Made by a program: the position numbers and the translations under genes. Positions 1 to 7,630 of a DNA stretch of 12,017 bases are shown piece by piece (positions within the stretch are counted from its first letter, which is position 1; the number at the start of each line of letters is the position of its first letter). Origin of the DNA: Marinilabiliales bacterium (lineage in GTDB: Bacteria; Bacteroidota; Bacteroidia; Bacteroidales; F082); NCBI GenBank assembly GCA_002869465.1, contig PKSW01000056.1, forward strand, positions 1-12,017. Direction: 5' to 3'. Below the pieces are notes generated by a model that worked only from the letters and a program-made list of their open reading frames with translations, did not search any database and was not told the DNA's origin.

Positions 1-1878
1 ACCGATGAGATAAAAGCAGCCATACAAAGCACTTTCGATGCTGCTGAATTGGAAGACCTATATCTGCCCTACAAACAAAAACGGAAAACGAAAGCGGATA
101 CAGCCAGGGAAAATGGTTTGGAACCTTTGGCAAAGATCATCATGGCGCAGCGTGAAGTCAATATTAACGAAAGAGCAGCTTCGTTCGTGAAAGGAAATGT
201 TAGCTCGGTGGATGAAGCTTTGCAGGGAGCACGGGATATTATAGCCGAGTGGATCAACGAAAACAAAAAAGCCAGAATGATAATCCGTCAGCTATTTGAA
301 AATCAGGCGGTTATTTCTTCTAAAGTTGTTAAAACCAGGGAAGCTGAGGCACAGAATTACAGTGACTATTTTGCATATGAAGAAAAGCTTGCCCGCTGCA
401 AATCACATCGCTTACTGGCTATCAGACGGGGCGAAAAAGAAGGGTTTTTAAAGGTGAACATCAAACCTCCATCAGCATATGCACTGGAAAGATTGAATCG
501 GCTTTTTGTCAGGAACGATATAAGCGGAGATGTAGCGCTTGCTGTCAAGGATAGTTACAAACGACTCCTCTCCCCTTCCATTGAAAACGAATTTGCAGCA
601 TCGTCAAAAGAGAAAGCAGATGCAGATGCTATCAGAGTTTTTGCTGAAAACCTGAAACAACTATTACTAACTGCTCCTCTCGGTGAAAAAAGAATTCTCG
701 CTATAGATCCTGGTTTCCGCACCGGTTGCAAAATTGTTTGCCTGGATGAAAACGGCCAACTTCTCCATAATGATACTATCTATCCCCATCCGCCGCAATC
801 GCAGTCAGGACCAGCTATGAGCAAGATCAATACATTAGTTCAGCAGTACAATATTGAAGCAATTGCCATTGGAAATGGCACGGCCGGCAGGGAAACTGAA
901 AACCTGGTTCGCAGGATACGGTTCAGGGATGATGTGCTGGTTTTTATAGTGAATGAAGCAGGTGCCTCCATTTATTCGGCATCGCCTGAAGCACGTGAAG
1001 AGTTTCCTGATTATGATGTAACGGTCAGGGGTTCAGTTTCCATCGGGCGCAGGCTTATGGATCCGCTGGCCGAATTGGTAAAAATAGAACCCAAATCTAT
1101 TGGTGTGGGCCAATACCAGCATGATGTCGATCAGAAACAGCTTAAAGAATCACTCGATACAGTAGTTGAAAGCTGTGTAAACCTGGTGGGTGTGGATGTA
1201 AATACAGCCAGTAAACATTTACTGAGGTATGTATCAGGACTGGGCCCACAATTGGCACAAAATATAATTGATTACAGGAACGAGAATGGAACCTTCGAAT
1301 CCAGGAAATCATTGGAAAAGGTCCCTAGGATGGGCAGCAAAGCTTTCGAACAATGCGCCGGCTTTTTACGCATTAAAAATGGTAAGAATCCCCTGGATAA
1401 CAGTGCAGTGCATCCTGAGAGTTATTCTGCTGTTGAAAAAATTGCCAAACATGCAGGACTTGATGTTGCTGATCTGGTCGGTAATAAAGAAGTGATCAAT
1501 AAGCTGGACTTCGCACAATTCGTTACGAATGATACTGGCCTGGCCACCCTGAATGACATCAGGAAGGAATTGTTGAAACCCGGACTGGATCCCCGTAAAA
1601 GGGCGGAAATATTTGAATTTGCCAAAGGCATTCATAAAATTACTGATCTGGAGATCGGTATGGAATTACCGGGAATCATTACCAATATCACCAATTTTGG
1701 CGCTTTTGTGGATGTGGGTGTGAAACAGGATGGCTTGGTACATATTTCACACTTGGCCAATGAATATATCAGTAATCCGGCCGATTACGTGAGCCTGAAC
1801 CAGCATGTAAAAGTAAAGGTGCTGGATATTGATGTGCATCGGAAACGGATCAGTTTTTCGATGAAAGATATTGAATAA
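1..1878 (+). CDS. tex: Tex family S1 RNA-binding protein (5' end outside the window)
   Basis: Transcription accessory protein Tex, a cytoplasmic nucleic-acid-binding protein related to eukaryotic Spt6. The reading frame is open from base 1, so the true start lies upstream. The visible 625 residues lack roughly the first 100 of a typical Tex. The frame begins within the conserved ELEDLYLPYK region of the N-terminal helical part. A YqgF/RuvX-like RNase H fold follows at about bases 690-1080 (LAIDPGFRTG, then IGNGTAGRETE). A helix-hairpin-helix pair lies at about 1190-1370 (VSGLGPQLAQNII, then VPRMGSKAF), and a C-terminal S1 domain at about 1650-1870 (GAFVDVGVKQDGLVHISHL). It ends in TAA only 7 bp from the convergent stop of the SRAP gene, with no hairpin terminator between them, so its transcript probably runs antisense into that gene. 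A TTG at base 49 could be mistaken for a start, but conserved family sequence precedes it. The family assignment is secure from the domain order. Confidence 0.96.
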   Translation, partial: TDEIKAAIQSTFDAAELEDLYLPYKQKRKTKADTARENGLEPLAKIIMAQREVNINERAASFVKGNVSSVDEALQGARDIIAEWINENKKARMIIRQLFENQAVISSKVVKTREAEAQNYSDYFAYEEKLARCKSHRLLAIRRGEKEGFLKVNIKPPSAYALERLNRLFVRNDISGDVALAVKDSYKRLLSPSIENEFAASSKEKADADAIRVFAENLKQLLLTAPLGEKRILAIDPGFRTGCKIVCLDENGQLLHNDTIYPHPPQSQSGPAMSKINTLVQQYNIEAIAIGNGTAGRETENLVRRIRFRDDVLVFIVNEAGASIYSASPEAREEFPDYDVTVRGSVSIGRRLMDPLAELVKIEPKSIGVGQYQHDVDQKQLKESLDTVVESCVNLVGVDVNTASKHLLRYVSGLGPQLAQNIIDYRNENGTFESRKSLEKVPRMGSKAFEQCAGFLRIKNGKNPLDNSAVHPESYSAVEKIAKHAGLDVADLVGNKEVINKLDFAQFVTNDTGLATLNDIRKELLKPGLDPRKRAEIFEFAKGIHKITDLEIGMELPGIITNITNFGAFVDVGVKQDGLVHISHLANEYISNPADYVSLNQHVKVKVLDIDVHRKRISFSMKDIE

Positions 1879-1885
1879 GATGAGA

Positions 1886-2692
1886 TTACCTATTATTCTT
1901 TTTGTCCCTCGAAGGTGATTCTCCCATACCAAACAATTTAAGCTGTTGCTTCAATTTTACATCGTATTCCTTGTCCAATCGCTGGCTGAATGGTTGCAAA
2001 GCTTTGCGGGCATCATTTCTTTCGTTGTAAAATGAAGTGGCAATTTCATAGGCATTCATTTCCCGGGCATCATATGGTTCGAGCATAGCAGTGATGTCAC
2101 TTAACGGACTTTTAGTACTTAAATACCTTGAAAACAAGTACGGTTTAAGAATTACGGGCATGCGGTCGTGGGGAATTTTTAACATCAACTGATTAGGTCG
2201 GGTTGTAATGATGGCAAATGTGTCGTGGATTTCTCCCGTATCCTTGTTTTGCCATGTATCCCAAATACCCGCAAATGCAATCGGGTTTACATGCTCCTTA
2301 AAATACACATTGTACGACTTTTTAAGTTCTTTTTTGCCTGTGCTTTCAATAAAACTATCTGCAATAACGAGGCATCGCTGTGAACGAATGGCTTTCCTGA
2401 AGAAAGGTTTGTTGATAATACCTTTGCCCCCTGTGTAATCCTGTGAATTCTCTTTGTTATGGTCACCTTCAGCCCTGGCATTAATGATGTATTTCAATTT
2501 ATCAGCCCATGAAGGTGTAAATCCGAAGGTGAAATCCTGGATAATTCGCGGGTTTTCATCTGTAATCACTAGTCCTTTAGTACCGGGAACAATGATCTTA
2601 TTTGATTCAAATTCCAGTCCTTCTTTCAAGGCCACATTGAATTGCTTTTCAATCTTTTCAATTTTACTTACGATGGCATATTGTCCGCACAT
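1886..2692 (-). CDS. SRAP domain protein (YedK/HMCES-like abasic-site shield) with C-terminal clamp motif
   Basis: SOS response-associated peptidase family, 268 aa. Characterised members (YedK, human HMCES) attach covalently through Cys2 to abasic sites in single-stranded DNA and protect them. The key residues appear to be present: Cys2 directly after the initiator Met, N71-A-R73-A-E75, E116 in a SFIES variant of the usual GFYEW, and H175 in HDRMPVIL. YedK is about 220 aa. This protein has a longer C-terminal tail containing QLKLF (residues 250-254), which matches the bacterial beta-clamp consensus QxxLF. The start is fixed by the need for Cys at position 2 (ATG TGC GG). It lies on the same strand as dnaE2, 125 bp downstream of it, so it could be the last member of the lexA-dinB-dnaE2 unit or have its own promoter. 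No exact TAnnTTTG box is visible in that gap. SRAP genes are known to associate with SOS loci. The family call is firm; clamp binding is inferred. Confidence 0.94.
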   Translation of the reverse strand: MCGQYAIVSKIEKIEKQFNVALKEGLEFESNKIIVPGTKGLVITDENPRIIQDFTFGFTPSWADKLKYIINARAEGDHNKENSQDYTGGKGIINKPFFRKAIRSQRCLVIADSFIESTGKKELKKSYNVYFKEHVNPIAFAGIWDTWQNKDTGEIHDTFAIITTRPNQLMLKIPHDRMPVILKPYLFSRYLSTKSPLSDITAMLEPYDAREMNAYEIATSFYNERNDARKALQPFSQRLDKEYDVKLKQQLKLFGMGESPSRDKKNNR

Positions 2693-2714
2693 GATTCTTT
2701 ATTAATGATCAATA

Positions 2715-2802
2715 ACCAAATCTCAAATCCCAAATAAATTTTAATATCTAAATCCTAAACTCTAAGTTACAAATTCTAAATTCTAAACCATAAACCATAA
2801 AT
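2715..2802. repeat. Degenerate heptamer tandem array (minus-strand consensus RTTTAGA)
   Basis: The gap between dnaE2 and the SRAP gene holds an AT-rich short-unit repeat. Read on the minus strand from 2802, ten contiguous 7-mers occur in phase (ATTTATG, GTTTATG, GTTTAGA, ATTTAGA, ATTTGTA, ACTTAGA, GTTTAGG, ATTTAGA, TATTAAA, ATTTATT). A 4-nt slip (TGGG) follows, then two more units (ATTTGAG, ATTTGGT). It has no coding potential and no GC-rich hairpin. Similar low-complexity stretches are common between Bacteroidota genes; their function is unknown. Confidence 0.8.
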
Positions 2803-2817
2803 CTCATACATTAAATC

Positions 2818-5802
2818 TTAACTTACCAGTTGCTCGCTATTTAATTTTAACCTTGTTGAAGGTTCCTCTATATTAATTGTTGGTATCCTGTATAGTTCTG
2901 ATGTTTCAATGCTTATAAATCCAAATTCAGAAATTACTTTACCTTTTATTTTGTAACAGCCCGGGCCACGAAACGGGTAATTTGCAGTGACTTCCGGAAA
3001 CTGAACCGTATCAATCCAGTTACCTTCCCGGTCGATAAAAGTACCAAAAGTCATTTGTTTTCCGTTGGTGGTTCGCGTTCTTTTTGCATGAATCAAATAA
3101 CCGATCACCTCTACCCTTTTGTTAATCATGTATGGGAGCTTTCTTGCAGGTGAATATTTGTCATCATTAATTTCGACCAGTTTAAAAGGAGAAATGCCTA
3201 TCGGAAAACCTACCAGTTCTATTTCGTCGTAGGCACTTTCAAGTGCGTGGGCATATAATGGTGGTATAACGAACTCCTTTGCTGCTTCATAAAACAAGGT
3301 ATTGATGGGTCTGGTTTTCTTTGCTTTGGATAGCAAAAAATGGGCATCCCATATCAATTCCTTTTTTGATTTCCCCGTAAACCGGAAAGCATCGATCCGG
3401 ATCAGAATGGATAGCTGTTCCAGTGAAATGGATACCCGCTTGAGAAAGTCGCGTAAATTGTTAAAAGGTCCATTTCGGTAGCGATCGGCCAGTAAAATGG
3501 CAATGGTTTTTGTTTCCAGACTTTTCAGCATACTGAATCCAAGGAAAATTGTTTTTCCCTCAATGATGGTTTTCGCTTCACTAGTATTTATACAGGGTGG
3601 TTCTACCGTGGCGCCGTGCATGCGGGCTTCGTGCACATACAATTCCGTATGGTAGAAACCACCTCCATTATTGATAGTGGCTACCATATATTCCAGGGGG
3701 AAATGTGCTTTTAGGTAGAGCGCCTGGTAGCTTTCAACGGCATATGAAGCCGAGTGTCCCTTTGAAAATGCATAATTGGCAAAACTCTCGATCTGTGTCC
3801 AAACCCTTTCTACCAAGTGTTTTGGGTAGTTTCTTTCCTCGCAATTGGAGAAGAACTTATCCCTGATCCTTCCAAATTCGTTGCGTTGTTTAAATTTCCA
3901 CGACATGCCCCTGCGGAGTACGTCCGATTCTGCCAGTGTAAGTCCTGCAAAATAATGGGCCACTTTGATCACGTCTTCCTGGTAAACCATTACGCCATAG
4001 GTTTCTGCCAGCAGATCGTAGAAAGCAGGCATTTCTTTCCGGGCAGCCTCCCTCCGCTCCTTTTCCCTGAAACGCAGGATATATTCTCGCATCATACCGC
4101 TTTTGGCAACACCCGGACGGATGATGGAACTGGCTGCCACCAGCCGAATATAGTCGTCGGCCTCCAGTTTCCTGAGCAGCATGCGCATGGCAGGCGATTC
4201 AACATAGAAACAACCGATGGTTTTACCTTTCATCAGCAATTGCTTCACTTTTTCATCCTTCTTAAATCTGGGAATGTCGTGGATGTCGATTTCCTGCCCG
4301 GCATTTTCCTTTACAATAGTTACGGCATCTTCTATTTTGCTCAATCCACGTTGCCCGAGTATATCGAATTTGGTATAACCGATATCTTCGGCTTCGATCA
4401 TGCTGAAATGTACGGTTGGAAAGCCCTTTGGGGGCAGTATAGTAGCCGAGTAGGTGCTCAATGGTTCTTCTGAAATGAGGATGCCACTGGAATGGACACT
4501 CAAATGGCTCGGAAATCCATGGATATAATGGCTGTAGGTAATCACGAGTTTGCTGATGTCATCCAGTTGGTTGAGGCCTTTGGTGCGCTGTAGTTTCTCA
4601 ATATCGCTGGATGGCAATCCAAATACTTTTCCAAGCTCACGGATCATGGATTTATACTGGAAGGTAATGTAGGTGCCGACAAGCGCTGCATTGTCCCAGC
4701 CATATCTGTCAAAAAGATATTTTGTCATTTTGTTCCGGTCGCGGGAAGAAAAATCAAGGTCGAAATCGGGTGGTGATGTGCGTGCAGGATTGATAAATCG
4801 TTCGAAATACAGGTCCAGTTCAATGGGGTCCACATCGGTGATGCGCAGCAGGTAGGCCACCATGCTGTTGGCACCGCTTCCCCTTCCTACATAGTGCACG
4901 CCCTGGCTTTGTGCGTATTTCACCAGGTCCCAGTTGATGAGAAAATAGGAGCAGAAATCCATCTCCTGAATGATCTTCAATTCCTTGTTCATCCGGTCGA
5001 TGACTACCTGTGAGGGATTTTTATACCGGTATGCGATTCCTTTTTCGGCTTCTTTTTTTAAAAGTTTGAAATCCTCTTCGGGTGATTCTGTAAAGCTCTT
5101 TTTGTTTTTAAAGCCTTTGAATTTGAAATGGATGGCGCAATTATCAATGATTTGTTTTGTATTCTCTATGATCTGTGGATGGTTCTTGAAAATATCTATC
5201 AATTCATCTTCTGAGCGCATCATTTCATCGGGTTGGGCTTCTTCAGTTTTGGGCAGTTTGCTCAATAAGGTATTGTTGTCAATGGCGCGTAGCAACCGAT
5301 GTATATTGAAATCACGCTTATTACGAATGCTTACCGGATGCAGGATAAGTATCTTATCCGGGTGATTTTTCCAATCAGAAAACTGTAGTTTATTTAACTC
5401 AGCCGGGCGAATACCAACGAATTCATTCTTTCGTAACTTTATGTAATTAAAATCTTTAAAAGGATAAATTATATATACGTGTTGGAACACTGGCGACCTG
5501 TTATCAAAGTCTTCTGATGCATGCAGATGTCTTGTGAGGTGTTCATTCAGCTTGCGGAACCCCTCGTTGTTCTTTGCAATGCCGATATATTTTTGTTGTG
5601 CCCCATTCCTGAAATCTATGCCCAGCACGGGTTTTATTTTTTTTACAAGGCATTGTCGTACAAAGTCGATGCTGGCGGAAGTACTGTTGATATCTGTCAG
5701 TACGAGGTAATTATAATCTTTTTCCAGTGCGTCTTTTATGAGATCTTCAATGGAAACGGTTCCATACTTATAGCTGTAGTATGTGTGGCAGTTGAGCAAC
5801 AT
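2818..5802 (-). CDS. dnaE2: DnaE2-type error-prone DNA polymerase III alpha subunit (ImuC-like)
   Basis: C-family DNA polymerase, 994 aa, shorter than replicative DnaE (about 1160) and without the C-terminal tau-binding domain. Domains: N-terminal PHP (about 1-200); palm with GRGSGANS (307-314), the catalytic aspartates D348 and D350 in PPDFDLDF, and D480 in KFDILG; fingers and thumb to about 720; helix-hairpin-helix at about 775-825; OB fold at about 893-970. PHP metal motif I reads LNCHTYYS, so the first His of the usual HxH is Asn4 and only His6 remains. This suggests weak or absent PHP exonuclease activity. No canonical QxxLF clamp motif is seen, but INTLF (833-837) sits between the HhH and OB domains, where DnaE proteins carry theirs. 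The gene starts 3 nt after the dinB stop, so the two are translationally coupled. The company of lexA and a Y-polymerase marks this as the translesion enzyme rather than the replicative DnaE. Polymerase identity is certain; the subtype is inferred from size and context. Confidence 0.93.
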   Translation of the reverse strand: MLLNCHTYYSYKYGTVSIEDLIKDALEKDYNYLVLTDINSTSASIDFVRQCLVKKIKPVLGIDFRNGAQQKYIGIAKNNEGFRKLNEHLTRHLHASEDFDNRSPVFQHVYIIYPFKDFNYIKLRKNEFVGIRPAELNKLQFSDWKNHPDKILILHPVSIRNKRDFNIHRLLRAIDNNTLLSKLPKTEEAQPDEMMRSEDELIDIFKNHPQIIENTKQIIDNCAIHFKFKGFKNKKSFTESPEEDFKLLKKEAEKGIAYRYKNPSQVVIDRMNKELKIIQEMDFCSYFLINWDLVKYAQSQGVHYVGRGSGANSMVAYLLRITDVDPIELDLYFERFINPARTSPPDFDLDFSSRDRNKMTKYLFDRYGWDNAALVGTYITFQYKSMIRELGKVFGLPSSDIEKLQRTKGLNQLDDISKLVITYSHYIHGFPSHLSVHSSGILISEEPLSTYSATILPPKGFPTVHFSMIEAEDIGYTKFDILGQRGLSKIEDAVTIVKENAGQEIDIHDIPRFKKDEKVKQLLMKGKTIGCFYVESPAMRMLLRKLEADDYIRLVAASSIIRPGVAKSGMMREYILRFREKERREAARKEMPAFYDLLAETYGVMVYQEDVIKVAHYFAGLTLAESDVLRRGMSWKFKQRNEFGRIRDKFFSNCEERNYPKHLVERVWTQIESFANYAFSKGHSASYAVESYQALYLKAHFPLEYMVATINNGGGFYHTELYVHEARMHGATVEPPCINTSEAKTIIEGKTIFLGFSMLKSLETKTIAILLADRYRNGPFNNLRDFLKRVSISLEQLSILIRIDAFRFTGKSKKELIWDAHFLLSKAKKTRPINTLFYEAAKEFVIPPLYAHALESAYDEIELVGFPIGISPFKLVEINDDKYSPARKLPYMINKRVEVIGYLIHAKRTRTTNGKQMTFGTFIDREGNWIDTVQFPEVTANYPFRGPGCYKIKGKVISEFGFISIETSELYRIPTINIEEPSTRLKLNSEQLVS

Positions 5803-5805
5803 GGT

Positions 5806-6996
5806 TTATGCTGAAAGGTTTCCCTGGAATGGGCTTCCTCCGTTTCTGATACGGCTTCCCAGGGTTGAAACGCGCCTTATCGCAGTATTGCCAAAGCGGT
5901 TACGTATGCTGTCCATGGCCTGGTAAAGGTTGATCATTTCAGAGGTATCTTCAAAAAGGTTCATCTGGTAATTTCCTGATATCAGGTTGCTATAGCGAAC
6001 ACCCACCAGCCTTACCAGCAGTCTCCTGTCATAAAGCTGGTCGAAAAGGCTCATAACGGTTTTTATCAGTGTATGGTCCAGCGATGTGTAAGGTATCCGG
6101 TGTTGCCGCGTACGGGTGTCGAAATCAGAATAACGAATGGTTACGGTAATTACCGATGTGAGTTTTTGTTCGTTCCTGAGTTGGTAAGCCAGCTTTTCGG
6201 CCATGGCGGTTAAGATGTTCTTTAGCTGCCGGGTGTCAATGGTATCTTTATCAAGTGTGATGGAAGAAGAGATGGATTTGCGTTCATTATAGGGTTCAAC
6301 AGGTGTATTGTCGATGCCCTGGGCTTTTTTCCACAATACAATCCCGTTTTTCCCCATAATGCTTTCCATGAGTTCAACAGGTATCTCCTGCACGGTTTTC
6401 ACATATTTGACGCCCATACTTAAAAGCATTCTATAGCTCTTGTCTCCTACCATCGGAATTTTTTTTACAGCTAAAGGTGCCAGGAAGTCTTTTTCATAGC
6501 CTTTGGGAATATTGATGTGGTTATTGGGTTTGGCTTCGCTGGTACCTACTTTGGCTACGGTTTTATTGGTAGACAGGCCAAATGAAATAGGCAGTCCCGT
6601 TTCTTTCATGATCTTAGACCGGAGTTCCTGGGCCCATTTATAGGTACCAAAAAAGCGATCCATGCCGCTTACATCAATATAAAATTCGTCGATAGAGGAT
6701 TTTTCGTACAGGGGCGACTCTTCATTGATAATTTCGGTTACCATGTTGGAGAATTTGCTGTACATGCCACCATCGCCCCTAATCACGATGGCTTCGGGAC
6801 ACAGCCTTTGCGCCATTCCCATAGGCATGGCCGAGTGAATACCATAACGGCGGGCCTCGTAGCTGCAGGCAGCCACAACCCCCCTCCCATTCGTACCTCC
6901 TACGAGTACAGGCTTATTGTTCAGTCGTGAATCGAGCAGGCGTTCTACCGATACAAAAAAGGTATCCAGGTCGATATGTACAATGGATCTATCCAT
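5806..6996 (-). CDS. dinB: Y-family translesion DNA polymerase (DNA polymerase IV)
   Basis: Low-fidelity lesion-bypass polymerase, 396 aa. The catalytic carboxylates are intact: D9 in VHIDLDTFF, and D103 and E104 in SIDEFYIDVSG. F14 corresponds to the steric-gate position of E. coli Pol IV. The palm/fingers run to about 165, the HhH thumb to about 235, and the little-finger domain covers about 240-345. QMNLF (344-348) follows the little finger and fits the QxxLF beta-clamp-binding consensus. ImuB proteins, which usually pair with DnaE2, lack catalytic residues. This one keeps them, so it should be an active polymerase. The gene begins 7 nt after the lexA stop behind an A/T-rich leader without a Shine-Dalgarno sequence, and ends 3 nt before dnaE2. 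Expression should therefore follow the LexA-controlled promoter upstream of lexA. It could be named imuB by position, but the active site favours dinB. Confidence 0.95.
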   Translation of the reverse strand: MDRSIVHIDLDTFFVSVERLLDSRLNNKPVLVGGTNGRGVVAACSYEARRYGIHSAMPMGMAQRLCPEAIVIRGDGGMYSKFSNMVTEIINEESPLYEKSSIDEFYIDVSGMDRFFGTYKWAQELRSKIMKETGLPISFGLSTNKTVAKVGTSEAKPNNHINIPKGYEKDFLAPLAVKKIPMVGDKSYRMLLSMGVKYVKTVQEIPVELMESIMGKNGIVLWKKAQGIDNTPVEPYNERKSISSSITLDKDTIDTRQLKNILTAMAEKLAYQLRNEQKLTSVITVTIRYSDFDTRTRQHRIPYTSLDHTLIKTVMSLFDQLYDRRLLVRLVGVRYSNLISGNYQMNLFEDTSEMINLYQAMDSIRNRFGNTAIRRVSTLGSRIRNGGSPFQGNLSA

Positions 6997-7003
6997 TTTT
7001 ATA

Positions 7004-7630
7004 TTACATAGGAATTACAGAAACGACTATGCCCTGTACCACAAAATCTTTGGAAAGGATGATCGGCATATGTGTTTTGTTGGAGGACCGAGGCAGCAAT
7101 ACGACATTGTCGTTGTTCACTCTCAGTTCTTTTACAGTCACTTCGTCATCTATCAACGCCACGACTATATCTCCGTTATCGGCATTATTCTGGTGTTTTA
7201 CCAGCACGAGGTCACCGTCATGAATGCCTTTCTGGTTCATCGAATCTCCCTGGGTTCGTAATAAATAATAGGTTCCGGGTTGCTTGGCTACTTTGGTGGA
7301 AACGGCCAGTTCTGCTTCAATATTTTCTTCTGAAAGAATGGGCAGTCCGCATGTAACTGTCCCGAGCAAAGGCACTTTTACCGTTTGCTCCTGCGGTGTA
7401 TCTCCAAACGCATCTATTTCATATTGAATGAGTTGGGTGCTACCATCTTTCTTTTTCTTTAAGATGCCCTTATCGATGAGCCCTTGCATGACTACGGATG
7501 CAGAACGGGGCGATTTATAATGAAGCTCCTTCATCAGTTCCCTCACACTGGGCATTTTGCCGTGTTTCATCAGGTAGCTTCTGATGGCCTGTAGCGCTTC
7601 TATTTCTTTATTTGAAATTTGTTTTTGCAT
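7004..7630 (-). CDS. lexA: LexA-type self-cleaving SOS repressor (S24 family)
   Basis: Repressor of 208 aa with an N-terminal winged helix (about 1-70; PSVRELMKELHYKSPRSASV holds the helix-turn-helix) and a C-terminal S24 autoprotease domain (about 84-208). The scissile bond is Cys94-Gly95 in GTVTCGLPI, the dipeptide cleaved in UmuD rather than the Ala-Gly of E. coli LexA. The catalytic pair is Ser130 (GDSM) and Lys167 (VTVKEL). RecA filaments would stimulate cleavage and release the operon. I place the start at the ATG at 7628-7630. A TTG two codons upstream (7636) is in frame but lies inside the probable -7 promoter box, and the family N-terminus fits MQKQISNKEIEAL. It is the first gene of the lexA-dinB-dnaE2 unit. 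Whether it is the genome's only LexA or a dedicated local copy cannot be told from this window. Confidence 0.94.
   Translation of the reverse strand: MQKQISNKEIEALQAIRSYLMKHGKMPSVRELMKELHYKSPRSASVVMQGLIDKGILKKKKDGSTQLIQYEIDAFGDTPQEQTVKVPLLGTVTCGLPILSEENIEAELAVSTKVAKQPGTYYLLRTQGDSMNQKGIHDGDLVLVKHQNNADNGDIVVALIDDEVTVKELRVNNDNVVLLPRSSNKTHMPIILSKDFVVQGIVVSVIPM

Noticed and set aside
1879..1885. Bidirectional terminator between tex and the SRAP gene
   Set aside because: Only 7 bp separate the stop codons and no hairpin spans them.
2693..2817. CRISPR-like or promoter-bearing spacer between dnaE2 and SRAP
   Set aside because: The units are 7 bp without unique spacers, and no exact TAnnTTTG box or ATACAC/GTGTAT operator copies were found there.
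3403..3417. QLSIL in DnaE2 as a clamp-binding peptide
   Set aside because: It ends in L rather than LF and sits within the predicted helix-hairpin-helix, where it would be buried.
3817..4473. 218-codon plus-strand open frame antisense to dnaE2
   Set aside because: It lies entirely inside the conserved polymerase gene, has no recognisable family and a composition typical of an antisense shadow.
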